Notes: a model not told the origin generated them from the sequence alone. 61,374 nucleotides of DNA from Bacteroidales bacterium (GCA_017439405.1 JAFSJF010000064.1:1-61374), one strand, 5' to 3'; shown: positions 7,891 to 15,983, counted from the stretch's first letter. Made by a program: numbers and translations.

Positions 7891-9292
7891 ATTTATTAAA
7901 GAACCCTGCATACATCACGCCGAGCGAAAACATCGGTTCGTCGTTGTATTGCTCCTTGAGGAAGCGCTTGGCGAACTCCGCCTTGACGACGACCTGCTTG
8001 ATGGGATAATAGTTCACGCCGAGGGTCATCACGTGGCGGTCGGTCCATTGGTAGTCGGTCAGGGCGGTGGCCGTCGGGATGTAGGTGTCGTAATAGTCGT
8101 AACGGCCAAAGAGATAGAGCTTCTGGTCGCTTTTCAGTTTCATCGGGTGCATGATGTCGTAGCCGATTTCGCCGCCGTAGGCGATGGCGGCCTCGCCGAC
8201 GAGCGAGCGCGGATAGGGCGAGAAACTCTGGTGGTTCTGGCTCTTGTTCCACGACGAGATGAGGTTGGCGTCGCTCAGGTGGCCGTAGTCGAAGTTGCCG
8301 CGCACGATGAGGCCGCGGCCTTTGTAGTCGAACTCGGCCGTGCCGATGACGACGGTGCCTTTCACGTCCTTGTATTGACTCGTCTCGCTGAACTCGGTGG
8401 TGACGATGTCATTATTAAAGGTGTTGCCGATGTAGCCGCTCACGCCGATGTGCAGGTTCTTGATCGAGTAGTTGTCGATGCGCACGGCTCCCGCAAGGCG
8501 ATTGGCCACGCGGAACTCGTAAGCCGAGGCCGAGCCGTTCTTGACCCAGTTGGCGTTGTTGAACATATTGGAGTTCAAGGCGGGGATGATCATGGCCTCG
8601 TAGCGCCAGTCGCCGAGCTTTCCCCACAGGCTGATACCCGTTTCGTGCCAAGTGCAAGGCATCATATTGAACTCGCCTTCGGGACGGTAGCAGGTGAAGA
8701 AGCGGTTAGGCTCGTGCGCGAAGTTGGTCTGCCCGACGGGCACGATGATGTGCCCCAAGCGGATGTTGAAGCCCTTGCCAAACGACTTCTGGATCCAGAA
8801 CTGCTCGAGGGCCACTTCGCCGCCGCGCTCGATTTCGTGCTCGAACTCGCCCGTCTCTTCGGCCTCTATTTCCACGGCCACTTCGCTGCCGCCGTGCTCA
8901 AACTCGATTTCGGTGCCCATGCTCCAGCCCTTGCCGAAGTCGTAGCCCAGATTGATGACTACATGTGGCAAATCGATACGACCGTGGCCCGTGGCGTCTT
9001 TGTAGCGCTCGGGGTAGGAATATCGGAACATGTTGTCGCTGTAGAAGTTGCGGGTATAGACCGCCTCGCCGTAGCCGCCCACCGTGAGGCGCGACAGCGA
9101 GAAAAATTTGGTCGAGTCGGCTTTTTTGTCGGGTTCATTCGGATTTGCAATCCGAATGTCGTGAGTCGGGGATTTGAAATCCCCATATTCATTGCCGTAG
9201 GATTTCAAATTCGCCGGAACAGCAGCCGCTAACGGCATGGCACTCAACGCCAGACCCAATGCTGCGCATTTTGCAATCGTTTTCAGTTTCAT
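7889..9292 (-). CDS. Outer-membrane beta-barrel (porin-like) protein
   Basis: A 467-aa protein with a Sec signal peptide (about residues 1-24, ending PLAAAV) and alternating-hydrophobicity strands throughout. Examples are HVVINLGYDFGKGWSMGTEIEFEHG and the C-terminal MFSLGVMYAGFF; the terminal aromatic is typical of BAM-inserted barrels. An acidic/His-containing loop (EEETGEFEHEIERGGE region near 145-165) could bind metal. It is first in an operon with imelysin and a di-heme protein, so a role in iron-related outer-membrane uptake is likely; the substrate is unknown. The mature N-terminus (about residues 33-55) is encoded across three small DNA palindromes (9137-9212), which suggests that linker is an insertion. 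Confidence 0.8.
   Translation of the reverse strand: MKLKTIAKCAALGLALSAMPLAAAVPANLKSYGNEYGDFKSPTHDIRIANPNEPDKKADSTKFFSLSRLTVGGYGEAVYTRNFYSDNMFRYSYPERYKDATGHGRIDLPHVVINLGYDFGKGWSMGTEIEFEHGGSEVAVEIEAEETGEFEHEIERGGEVALEQFWIQKSFGKGFNIRLGHIIVPVGQTNFAHEPNRFFTCYRPEGEFNMMPCTWHETGISLWGKLGDWRYEAMIIPALNSNMFNNANWVKNGSASAYEFRVANRLAGAVRIDNYSIKNLHIGVSGYIGNTFNNDIVTTEFSETSQYKDVKGTVVIGTAEFDYKGRGLIVRGNFDYGHLSDANLISSWNKSQNHQSFSPYPRSLVGEAAIAYGGEIGYDIMHPMKLKSDQKLYLFGRYDYYDTYIPTATALTDYQWTDRHVMTLGVNYYPIKQVVVKAEFAKRFLKEQYNDEPMFSLGVMYAGFFNK
9137..9212. repeat. Cluster of three palindromic elements inside the barrel gene
   Basis: ATTCGGATT-TGC-AATCCGAAT at 9137-9157 is a perfect 9-bp stem. GGGGATTT-G-AAATCCCC at 9168-9184 is a perfect 8-bp stem. 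A related partial copy GGATTTCAAATTC lies at about 9200-9212. All are in frame within the coding region just after the signal peptide. Confidence 0.85.
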
Positions 9293-9456
9293 TTTACAAA
9301 CTTATTTTGTGCAAAAGTCCGGATTTTAAGGAAACCGCCTTATCACTATCAATTGGGGTTTTTGAAAACTCGCCTAATAATTAATAATGATGCCGTATCA
9401 GCAAAACATACGTGACAATCCGCTATTCAACTGCTGCACCTTTCAGGGATTTTTCG

Positions 9457-9464
9457 TTTCTTTG
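9457..9464 (+). promoter_or_regulatory. Possible -7 box of the AraC regulator gene
   Basis: TTTCTTTG, followed by CA, matches TAnnTTTG except at the second base. It lies 20 nt before the ATG at 9485. Confidence 0.4.
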
Positions 9465-9484
9465 CATTCCAAAACTATGCCACC

Positions 9485-10294
9485 ATGGACAACCGCCCCG
9501 ACATCATCATCGAAAACACCCTGACCGAGATCGATAGCGACCGTTTCGTCGGCTATCTGGCACACGCCTTTTGCCGAAACGGATATTCCACCTTCACCTT
9601 CAACAACGAACAGCTTCGCTTCGAGGCTGGCAATTGCCTCATCCTGACCCGTTGCAACACGGTCGCCAACGTCGTACAAAGTCCTGATTTCATGGTCGAT
9701 GTGGTGTATGTCGCGCAGCCGTTCATCGAGGTCTGCACCCCGCAGAGCAACTACGGCATGAAGGGGCATCTGGCCCTGTTCAACAACCCCATCATGCAGC
9801 TCAATCCCGAGCAGCAGGAGGTGTGCATGCTCAACTTCGACTACATCAAGCGGCGCTATGCCTTCACCAACCACCACTTCCACCGCGAGGCGATGATCAA
9901 CGCCATCCAACGGATGATTATCGACTTCTTCGACTTCCATGCCGAGCTTTACGGAAACGAAGAGAAGGTCACGTCGCAGTATTCCCAAATCATGGACGGC
10001 TTTTTGGCCCTCTTGGAGCGCGGCGACTACCACGAGAACCGCGAAATCGGCTACTATGCCGACAAGCTTTGCGTCACGCCGAAATACCTCTCCGAAGTGA
10101 CCAAGAAGTTGAGCGGTTTCCCCGCCAACTATTGGATTACGCGCTACACCGCATTGGAAATCAGCCGCCTGCTCCGCGATCGCAGCCTTACCTTGACCGA
10201 AATCAGCGACAGGTTCAACTTCTCGTCGCCTTCCTATTTCACGAGGTATGTGCAGAAGTATCTGGGCGCGAACCCGATGGATTTTAGGGAATAG
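9485..10294 (+). CDS. AraC-family transcriptional regulator
   Basis: A 269-aa regulator. The N-terminal half is a cupin-like sensor region typical of this family in Bacteroidota, with short beta strands such as GYSTFTFNNEQLRFEAGNCL. The C-terminal roughly 100 residues carry two helix-turn-helix units: IGYYADKLCVTPKYLSEVTK (first HTH) and LTEISDRFNFSSPSYFTRYV (second HTH), followed by the conserved KYLGANPMDFRE. It is transcribed away from the imelysin operon and towards the flavodoxin/aldo-keto reductase group. In related genomes AraC genes of this type border such redox genes, which are plausible targets. No ligand can be inferred. Confidence 0.92.
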   Translation: MDNRPDIIIENTLTEIDSDRFVGYLAHAFCRNGYSTFTFNNEQLRFEAGNCLILTRCNTVANVVQSPDFMVDVVYVAQPFIEVCTPQSNYGMKGHLALFNNPIMQLNPEQQEVCMLNFDYIKRRYAFTNHHFHREAMINAIQRMIIDFFDFHAELYGNEEKVTSQYSQIMDGFLALLERGDYHENREIGYYADKLCVTPKYLSEVTKKLSGFPANYWITRYTALEISRLLRDRSLTLTEISDRFNFSSPSYFTRYVQKYLGANPMDFRE

Positions 10295-10317
10295 ATGCTT
10301 GGTTTCAAAGAAATGTG

Positions 10318-10325
10318 TATTTTTG
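10318..10325 (+). promoter_or_regulatory. Bacteroidota -7 box for the TA operon
   Basis: TATTTTTG (exact TAnnTTTG) lies 13 nt before the antitoxin ATG. A TTG lies at 10299-10301 with 16-bp spacing. The very short leader is usual for these modules. Confidence 0.7.
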
Positions 10326-10338
10326 CACTTAAAATGAA

Positions 10339-10500
10339 ATGAAAATGGAAGTATTGGAAGAAATGACTTGCGCTCCTGTCAAGGATAAGCAACAACGCCC
10401 AAAGACAACAAATGTTTCAAGCGGTCGAATGACTGTTGATGAATATATCGGTTTGGTTAGAGAGGCTTTGGACAAACGCTATGAAGGTCTACAAGGTTGA
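10339..10500 (+). CDS. Small antitoxin of a ParE/RelE-type module
   Basis: A 53-aa ORF starting MKMEVLEEMTCAPVKDKQQR and containing SGRMTVDEYIGLVREALDKR. A second possible start is Met3 (10345). The helical MTVDEYIGLVREALDKRY segment resembles the toxin-binding tail of short antitoxins. It overlaps the toxin gene by 20 nt in a different frame, a standard TA arrangement. There is no visible DNA-binding domain at this length, so autoregulation may depend on the complex or be absent. Confidence 0.7.
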   Translation: MKMEVLEEMTCAPVKDKQQRPKTTNVSSGRMTVDEYIGLVREALDKRYEGLQG

Positions 10501-10789
10501 AGTCGCTGCATCAGCGCGATTGGATGTTGATGAATTGGCCGATTTTCTTTTTGAGAATATGTCTCAGGAAGCGGCCTATCGTTATCTTGATATGATTGGC
10601 TTGGAGATGAAATCCTTGGCCATCTATGCCGATTGTTTCAGCGAAAGTCGTTCGTTGATTATCAAAGCCATCCACCCACATGCGAGGCGGATGGTGTCAC
10701 ACAACCATAAATGGAACTATGTTTTTCATATTGAAGATGATATTGTTGTGATTGACAGGTTATTGAAATCAAAAATGATTACGAAGTAA
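10481..10789 (+). CDS. RelE/ParE-superfamily toxin
   Basis: A 102-aa toxin (about the usual length of 95-105 aa). The start is the ATG at 10481 overlapping the antitoxin; the frame extends further upstream only by running back through that gene. Motifs are KVEVAASARLDVDELADFLF at the N-terminus, a helical EAAYRYLDMIGLEMKSLA, the central PHARRMVSHNHKWNYVFHIE strands and the C-terminal VVIDRLLKS. This fits the ParE/RelE fold of gyrase poisons or ribosome-dependent mRNA interferases; the sequence alone does not say which. Confidence 0.82.
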   Translation: MKVYKVEVAASARLDVDELADFLFENMSQEAAYRYLDMIGLEMKSLAIYADCFSESRSLIIKAIHPHARRMVSHNHKWNYVFHIEDDIVVIDRLLKSKMITK

Positions 10790-10822
10790 AAGATTTACGC
10801 CGATTCGTCATTTTTTGCAATT

Positions 10823-10858
10823 ATCCCCGAAATTTGTGCAAAAGCAGGTTTCGGGGAT
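10823..10858. promoter_or_regulatory. Inverted repeat upstream of the flavodoxin gene (candidate operator)
   Basis: ATCCCCGAAA (10823-10832) and TTTCGGGGAT (10849-10858) are perfect inverse complements, 16 nt apart. They lie immediately upstream of a -7-like TTATTTTG (10864-10871) and 42 nt before the start codon. This suits an operator or the end of the TA transcript. Confidence 0.5.
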
Positions 10859-10899
10859 TGCTGTTATTTTGCAGCATCAATCAACAAAACCACAAAGCA

Positions 10900-11502
10900 A
10901 TGAAAAACAAGACCTTCATCGTGGCCGCAATCGCCCTCCTGATGGCAACGGCCTGCAACGGACAAAACAACAAATCATCTAAAAATCAAAGCAATATGAG
11001 CAAATCCATCGTCATCTTTTTCTCGCACGCTGGCGACAACTACAGCGTGGGCAACATCGAAGTGGGCAACACGAAGATCGTGGCCGACTACATCACCGAA
11101 ATCATGGGTGCCGACCAGTTTGAGATCGTCACCCACAAATATGACGGCATGGCCTACACGCCGCTCATCAACCTCGCCAAGGAAGAGGCCAACAACGGCG
11201 AGCTGCCGCCCTACGAAGGCGCCGCGCCCGACCTGAGCCAATACGACACCGTCTTCATCGGCGGCCCCGTGTGGTGGGGCACCTATCCGCAGGTGATGTT
11301 CACCTTATTTAAAGACATCAACCTCGACGGCAAGACCGTCATTCCCTTCACCACCCACGAGGGCAGCGGCTTGGCCTCCTGCGTCAGCGACGTGAAACGT
11401 GCCTTCCCCAAGGCCAACGTCACCGGCCAATTCAGTATCTATGGACATGAAGTTCGTAGCGGCAAGGCCAAGGTGGAGAAATGGCTGAACGGGCTGAAAT
11501 AA
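10900..11502 (+). CDS. Flavodoxin-like lipoprotein
   Basis: A 200-aa protein. Its signal peptide ends in a lipobox (MATAC, Cys19), followed by a flavodoxin fold (Flavodoxin_4 type). The FMN-phosphate loop region is IVIFFSHAGDNYSVGNIEVG and a second flavin-contact loop is FIGGPVWWGTYP. It should bind FMN and carry electrons on the periplasmic side of a membrane, which is unusual for classic flavodoxins but common in gut Bacteroidales. The ATG at 10900 is chosen because it begins the signal peptide; a longer frame from 10834 covers the promoter region. It neighbours other redox genes (aldo/keto reductase, FMN reductase). Confidence 0.87.
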   Translation: MKNKTFIVAAIALLMATACNGQNNKSSKNQSNMSKSIVIFFSHAGDNYSVGNIEVGNTKIVADYITEIMGADQFEIVTHKYDGMAYTPLINLAKEEANNGELPPYEGAAPDLSQYDTVFIGGPVWWGTYPQVMFTLFKDINLDGKTVIPFTTHEGSGLASCVSDVKRAFPKANVTGQFSIYGHEVRSGKAKVEKWLNGLK

Positions 11503-11659
11503 GCCAAAAATCATCTCATCAATAGAAACAATCCGCAACATAGGCGAAAGCTTGGGTTGCGGATTTTTCATTGTCCCCATCTCTATAGTCGGATTTCGAT
11601 AGTATTTGTACTATTTTCAAAACTTCAATATTTGAAATTTTCTCCGAAATTTGGATAAC

Positions 11660-11675
11660 ACCCGCCTCGGTGGGT
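11660..11675. promoter_or_regulatory. Small inverted repeat over the -33 region of the acetyltransferase promoter
   Basis: ACCCGCC / GGTGGGT (one G-T pair, 2-nt loop) lies just upstream of the -7 box at 11681 and would overlap the -33 position. It is a candidate operator. Confidence 0.35.
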
Positions 11676-11680
11676 TGCTG

Positions 11681-11688
11681 TACTTTTG
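11681..11688 (+). promoter_or_regulatory. Bacteroidota -7 box for the acetyltransferase-AKR operon
   Basis: TACTTTTG followed by CA is an exact TAnnTTTG match, 47 nt before the ATG at 11736. Confidence 0.7.
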
Positions 11689-11735
11689 CATCGTGAAACA
11701 AATCACGAAGAAAGTACAAACCAAATTTCAATACA

Positions 11736-12287
11736 ATGGAAGCAAAAATTGTTGACCCGCGAATGACCACCGCCGCCGAACACGCCGAGGGCGTGCGTCA
11801 GGCACAAGTCCTTTTCAAACTGAACCACACCATGCCTTACACCGAGGAATACAACACCCTCGTGAAGGAACTCTTCGGCGACAACCTCGGCGAAGGCGGC
11901 TGGATCATGCCTGGCCTTACCGGTGTTTGTTTCGACAAGGTGAAAATCGGCAGCAACGTGATGATCATGAACAACTGCCTGATGATGGGACGCGGCGGCA
12001 TCACCATCGAAGATGGCGCAATGATCGCCGCCAACGCGCAACTCATCTCCAACAACCACGACCTCTACGACCGCCAAATCCTCGTCTGCAAGCCCGTCCA
12101 CATCGGCAAAAACGCTTGGGTGGGCGCAGGAGCCACCATCCTACCAGGTGTCACCGTCGGTGAAAACGCCGTGGTAGCCGCTGGTGCCGTCGTCACCAAG
12201 GATGTCGCCCCAAACACCATCGTGGGCGGCAATCCAGCGAAGTTCATCAAAGAAATACCACCTCAACCTAATACCTTAAAACAATGA
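11736..12287 (+). CDS. Hexapeptide-repeat O-acetyltransferase
   Basis: A 183-aa acyltransferase of the maltose/galactoside O-acetyltransferase type (left-handed beta-helix). The hexapeptide pattern is clear from about residue 65: VKIGSNVMIMNNCLMMGRGG, then ITIEDGAMIAANAQLISNNH with the catalytic His (NNHDLYDR), then VHIGKNAWVGAGATILPGVT and VGENAVVAAGAVVTKDVAPN. The C-terminal TIVGGNPAKFIKEI is characteristic. It transfers acetyl from acetyl-CoA to a sugar or similar hydroxyl in the cytoplasm; the substrate is unknown. The stop overlaps the next gene's start by 4 nt (ATGA), so the two are translationally coupled. Confidence 0.92.
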   Translation: MEAKIVDPRMTTAAEHAEGVRQAQVLFKLNHTMPYTEEYNTLVKELFGDNLGEGGWIMPGLTGVCFDKVKIGSNVMIMNNCLMMGRGGITIEDGAMIAANAQLISNNHDLYDRQILVCKPVHIGKNAWVGAGATILPGVTVGENAVVAAGAVVTKDVAPNTIVGGNPAKFIKEIPPQPNTLKQ

Positions 12288-13207
12288 AAAAATCCATCTT
12301 AATTGCGTCATTATTAATTCTCTGCACCATGATAACCAATGCACAACAAACCTACCTCTCGCTCAACAACGGCGTGAAGATGCCGCAGTTCGGCCTCGGA
12401 CTTTACATGATTCCAGAAGGCGACGTGGCTTACAACTCGGTGATGTCCGCCCTCGAAAACGGCTACCGCCACTTCGACTGCGCCCATGCCTACCAAAACG
12501 AGCGCAGCCTCGGTCGCGCCATCAAGGACAGCGGCGTGGAGCGCGACAGCCTCTGGATCACCAGCAAACTATGGCCCAACGAATACGGCGAAGGCAAGAC
12601 CTTGAAGGCCATCGACCGCATGTTGGGTCGCCTCGGCCTGGACTATATCGACCTCGTCTATTTCCACCAGCCCGTGGGTGACTTCGTAGGCGGATGGAAA
12701 GAGATGGAACAAGCCCTCGCCATGGGCAAAGTCCGCGCCATCGGCATCTCCAACTTCGACATCAGCGACACCCTCTTCGACCAACTCCTCGCCTCGGCCA
12801 AGGTGAAGCCACAAATCATGCAGATCGAGTGCCATCCCTATGCCCAACGCAAGCACTGGCAGGAACGCTGTGCGCAAGAAGGCATCCAGATCGAGTGCTG
12901 GTTCCCCTTGGGTGGCCGCGACTCGAAAGGAGAAATCCTTCGAGACAAGACCATCAACGAGATTGCCAAAGCCCATGGCAAGTCGGCGGCACAAGTCATC
13001 ATCCGTTGGCACATCCAAGAAGGCTTCTCCGTCATCCCCGGCTCGTCGAATCCTGCACACATCAAGGAAAACATCGAGGTGTTCGACTTCACCCTCACCG
13101 ACGATGAGATGCAGCGAATCCGAGCCTTGGACAAGAAAGCCCGATATTTCAACATGCCCTACGAGCAGCAAGTGAAGTGGTTCGGGCAATGGAATCCGAC
13201 GGATTGA
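12284..13207 (+). CDS. Aldo/keto reductase with signal peptide
   Basis: A 307-aa NAD(P)H-dependent aldo/keto reductase. The catalytic tetrad is visible: Asp65 and Tyr70 in DCAHAYQNE, Lys95 in TSKLW and His128 in VYFHQP. Cofactor-binding features follow (GISNFDI, IQIECWFPLGG, VIPGSSNPAHIKENIEVFDF). The first 20 residues (MKKSILIASLLILCTMITNA then QQ) form a Sec signal peptide, so the enzyme is predicted to be exported. This is unusual because NAD(P)H is cytoplasmic, but exported AKRs recur in Bacteroidales. The substrate is unknown. Coupled to the preceding acetyltransferase. Confidence 0.92.
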   Translation: MKKSILIASLLILCTMITNAQQTYLSLNNGVKMPQFGLGLYMIPEGDVAYNSVMSALENGYRHFDCAHAYQNERSLGRAIKDSGVERDSLWITSKLWPNEYGEGKTLKAIDRMLGRLGLDYIDLVYFHQPVGDFVGGWKEMEQALAMGKVRAIGISNFDISDTLFDQLLASAKVKPQIMQIECHPYAQRKHWQERCAQEGIQIECWFPLGGRDSKGEILRDKTINEIAKAHGKSAAQVIIRWHIQEGFSVIPGSSNPAHIKENIEVFDFTLTDDEMQRIRALDKKARYFNMPYEQQVKWFGQWNPTD

Positions 13208-13222
13208 CAAATCTACAATGGA

Positions 13223-13267
13223 AAAAAAACCGCAATTCGAGCCAAGGTTTGGATTGCGGTTTTTTTC
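13223..13267 (+). terminator. Intrinsic terminator after the aldo/keto reductase
   Basis: AAAAAACCGCAATTC pairs with GGATTGCGGTTTTTT around a loop of about 14 nt and ends in a T run. It directly follows the stop codon. Confidence 0.85.
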
Positions 13268-13268
13268 T

Positions 13269-13276
13269 TATTTTTG
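13269..13276 (+). promoter_or_regulatory. Bacteroidota -7 box for the FMN reductase operon
   Basis: TATTTTTG followed by CACC is an exact match, 23 nt before the ATG at 13300 and just after the upstream terminator. Confidence 0.7.
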
Positions 13277-13299
13277 CACCAATCATTTAGGACAACAAC

Positions 13300-13917
13300 A
13301 TGAAAGCACTACTCATCAACGGCAGCCCGCACGCGAATGGCTGCACCTTTACCGCACTGAAAGCCGTGGCGGATGAACTCGAAAAGAACGGCGTTGAAAC
13401 CGAAATCGTCCATGTCGGAAACAAAGACATCCGTGGCTGCATCGCTTGCGGAAAATGTCGCGAACTTGGCCATTGTGTCTTCAACGACATCGTTAATGAG
13501 CTGGCACCCAAACTGCACGAAGCCGATGGCTTAGTCATTGGCTCGCCAGTCTATTACGCCGGCCCCAACGGTACGCTGACTAACCTGATGGATCGTCTAT
13601 TCTTCAGTGCCAACTACGAACTGCGCATGAAGGTAGGCGCAGCCGTCTGCTCGGCACGCCGCGCTGGCACCACCGCCACCTTCGACCGCCTCAACAAGTA
13701 CTTCACCATCAGCGAGATGCCCGTCGTCAGCAGCCGCTACTGGAACATGGTACACGGATTCACGCCCGAGGACGTGATGCAAGACGAGGAAGGCGTGCAG
13801 AGCATGCGCATCCTTGCCCGCAATATGGCGTTCCTCATGAAAGCCATCGCTGCCGAGAAAGCCAAAAACGGCCTGCCCGAACAGGAAGAAGTGACCTACA
13901 CGAACTTCATCAGGTGA
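13300..13917 (+). CDS. NAD(P)H-dependent flavin oxidoreductase (flavodoxin fold)
   Basis: A 205-aa flavodoxin-fold reductase of the NADPH-dependent FMN reductase group. The FMN-binding loop is LLINGSPHANGCTFTAL at the N-terminus, and the second flavin loop is IGSPVYYAGPNGTLTNLMDR. A cysteine cluster, GCIACGKCRELGHC (Cys47, 50, 53, 59), is typical of the iron-sulfur flavoprotein-like subgroup and may bind a cluster or act in thiol chemistry. Cytoplasmic. It is followed by the metallophosphoesterase gene with almost no gap, so the two share a transcript. Confidence 0.88.
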   Translation: MKALLINGSPHANGCTFTALKAVADELEKNGVETEIVHVGNKDIRGCIACGKCRELGHCVFNDIVNELAPKLHEADGLVIGSPVYYAGPNGTLTNLMDRLFFSANYELRMKVGAAVCSARRAGTTATFDRLNKYFTISEMPVVSSRYWNMVHGFTPEDVMQDEEGVQSMRILARNMAFLMKAIAAEKAKNGLPEQEEVTYTNFIR

Positions 13918-13925
13918 CATCAACC

Positions 13926-15074
13926 ATGGCCGTCACTTTCCTGATCGTCCTCCTTGCCTTCCTCCTACCCGACCTCTACATCTCGCTTGCCTTGATGCGT
14001 GGAGCGGCCTGGTGGGCGCATGTGCTGCTTTGGCTGCCCGCCATCGTGGCCTTGTGTGTGTTGCTCTCCGCCCGCCACGGTCTCAGTGCGCCGAAGACGC
14101 AACTGTTCACCGGACTGGTGCTGTGCGTCACCTTGCCACAGATTGTCCTCACCGTGTTTTCGCTGCTCGGCAAGTTGGTCGGCATCGCCTGGCCACAGGC
14201 ATGCAGCATTGGAAACGGCATCGGCATTGCCGCTGGCGCTGTCATCGCTTTGTTGGCATTATATGGCTTGTTCTTTGGTTGGAAGACACTGACAGTCAGA
14301 AAAGTGGATTTGTCGTTTGCCAACCTGCCCGAAGCCTTTGATGGCTACAAAATCGTCCATCTTTCCGATTTGCATGTGGGCACCTACGGCGACAAAACGG
14401 CCTTCGTCGAGAAAGTGGTGCGCCGCGCCAACGAGGAAAACGCCGACTTGATTGCTTTCACTGGCGACCTCATCAACACTTCACCGACGGAAATCGCGCC
14501 ATTTGAGCAAGTGTTGTCGCAGCTGAAGGCCAAGGACGGCGTCGTGTCGGTGTTGGGCAACCACGACTATTGCATCTATGCCATGTCGAGGCAGCAACCG
14601 CTCAGCCTCCGCAAGGCGGTGGAGCCCGTCATCGAGGCCGAGCGCCGCATGAGTTGGGACCTGTTGCTCAACGAGCATCGCTTCATCCGCCGAGGTGCGG
14701 ACAGCATCGCTTTGGTGGGCGTGGAAAACACCGGCAAGCCCCCCTTCCCCGAAATCGGCGACCTGAAAGGCGCATTGGAAGGCATCCCTGACGGCATCTT
14801 CACCATCCTCCTCTCCCACGACCCATCGCATTGGCGCATGGAAGTCGTGCCCAAGACCTCCATCCCACTCACCTTATCGGGCCACACCCACGCCATGCAG
14901 TTCAAGGTGGGGCGTTGGTCGCCGTCGAAGTGGCTCTATCCTGAATGGGGCGGTCTTTACGAGGAAGGCCCGCAGCGACTCTTCGTCAGCGAAGGCATAG
15001 GCGGCACCATCCCGTTCCGCTTGGGCACGAAGCCTGAGATTGTGGTGATTGCATTGAGAGCCAAACACACCTAA
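13926..15074 (+). CDS. Membrane-anchored calcineurin-like metallophosphoesterase
   Basis: A 382-aa protein of the YkuE/YaeI-like family. About 130 N-terminal residues form three or four TM segments, followed by a calcineurin-type phosphoesterase domain. The metal-ligand motifs are all present: HLSDLHVG, FTGDLIN, LGNHDYC, LLSHDPSH and LSGHTHAMQ. Related enzymes hydrolyse lipid-linked phosphates such as UDP-diacylglucosamine or act as phosphodiesterases; the substrate here is open. A GTG at 13914 overlapping the preceding stop would add four residues (MTST). The ATG at 13926 is preferred. Confidence 0.9.
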   Translation: MAVTFLIVLLAFLLPDLYISLALMRGAAWWAHVLLWLPAIVALCVLLSARHGLSAPKTQLFTGLVLCVTLPQIVLTVFSLLGKLVGIAWPQACSIGNGIGIAAGAVIALLALYGLFFGWKTLTVRKVDLSFANLPEAFDGYKIVHLSDLHVGTYGDKTAFVEKVVRRANEENADLIAFTGDLINTSPTEIAPFEQVLSQLKAKDGVVSVLGNHDYCIYAMSRQQPLSLRKAVEPVIEAERRMSWDLLLNEHRFIRRGADSIALVGVENTGKPPFPEIGDLKGALEGIPDGIFTILLSHDPSHWRMEVVPKTSIPLTLSGHTHAMQFKVGRWSPSKWLYPEWGGLYEEGPQRLFVSEGIGGTIPFRLGTKPEIVVIALRAKHT

Positions 15075-15085
15075 CTAAAAACAAG

Positions 15086-15108
15086 GGAGTCAGACATTCT
15101 GGCTTTTT
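15086..15108 (+). terminator. Short intrinsic terminator after the phosphoesterase
   Basis: AGTCAGA / TCTGGCT (one G-U pair, CAT loop) is followed by TTTT. It overlaps the stop of convergent phzF. Confidence 0.6.
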
Positions 15109-15964
15109 ACAGCAGCTCGCCTTTAGCGACAATACGGCTTTCTCCCCCAACCCAAATGTCGCAAACGCCGTTTTTCATCTCCAAAGTCGTGGCGATGACG
15201 GAAGGCCGACGCATGGCTTCGCCTTGCAGGAAAGCGCATTGTGAAGGATTGGAAATCAGTTTGTTAACAAATAGATAATAAGACAAGGCGGCATTGGCGG
15301 TGCCTGTGGCGGATTCTTCGTTCACACCATACAACGGAGCGAAATCCCTGACGTGGGCTGTGTAGCCATCGTTGCCGAAAGCGAAAGCGTGGAAACTCAC
15401 GGTTTGAAGTCGCCTCGTGATTCGCGCAACGGCTTCCATGTCGGGCCGCAAGGCGTGCAGAGTGGCCACATCGCCAATGGGCAACATGATGTCGGGCAAA
15501 CCCGTGGAGACGATTTGCGGCAACAAGCCAAGGCTTTCGTGCGAACAACCCACGGCCTGATAGATTTCATCCAAGAGTTGAGAATCATCGAGTATCTGTA
15601 TCAACTGCGGCTCAGCCATTTGCATCATCACCTTTTGGCCGACGACGGCGTTCAAACCGCCCGCCTTGGTGTGATACAGGCAACGCTCGCCTTCCTTCAA
15701 GACACCTTCTTGAAACAGCGTGCCGAAGGAGGCAATGGTGGCATGACCGCACAACTCCACCTCGTCAACGGGGGTGAAATAGCGGATGGAGAACTCCTTT
15801 TCCGCGTCTTGACGGACAAAGGCGGTCTCGGAATAGCGCAACTCGGCGGCGATTTGCAGCATCAGCTTGTCGTCCGGGAAAGCAAGGTTCCCCAACAAAA
15901 CCACGCCGGCGGGATTGCCGCCAAAAGGCTGGTCGGTGAAAGCGTCAACGATGTAGTATTTCAT
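15107..15964 (-). CDS. PhzF-family isomerase/epimerase
   Basis: A 285-aa protein of the PhzF/diaminopimelate-epimerase-like fold. Family signatures are VDAFTDQPFGGNPAGVV at the N-terminus, the catalytic Glu46 in RYSETAFV, RYFTPVDEVELCGHATIAS and the C-terminal ESATGTANAALSYYL. PhzF homologues outside phenazine clusters are widespread enzymes of uncertain substrate. The ATG at 15964 is used; the longer reading starts at TTG and adds only METM-like residues. A 27-codon ORF lies 20 nt upstream. Confidence 0.92.
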   Translation of the reverse strand: MKYYIVDAFTDQPFGGNPAGVVLLGNLAFPDDKLMLQIAAELRYSETAFVRQDAEKEFSIRYFTPVDEVELCGHATIASFGTLFQEGVLKEGERCLYHTKAGGLNAVVGQKVMMQMAEPQLIQILDDSQLLDEIYQAVGCSHESLGLLPQIVSTGLPDIMLPIGDVATLHALRPDMEAVARITRRLQTVSFHAFAFGNDGYTAHVRDFAPLYGVNEESATGTANAALSYYLFVNKLISNPSQCAFLQGEAMRRPSVIATTLEMKNGVCDIWVGGESRIVAKGELL

Positions 15965-15983
15965 GGTTTCCAATTGAAGTCAT

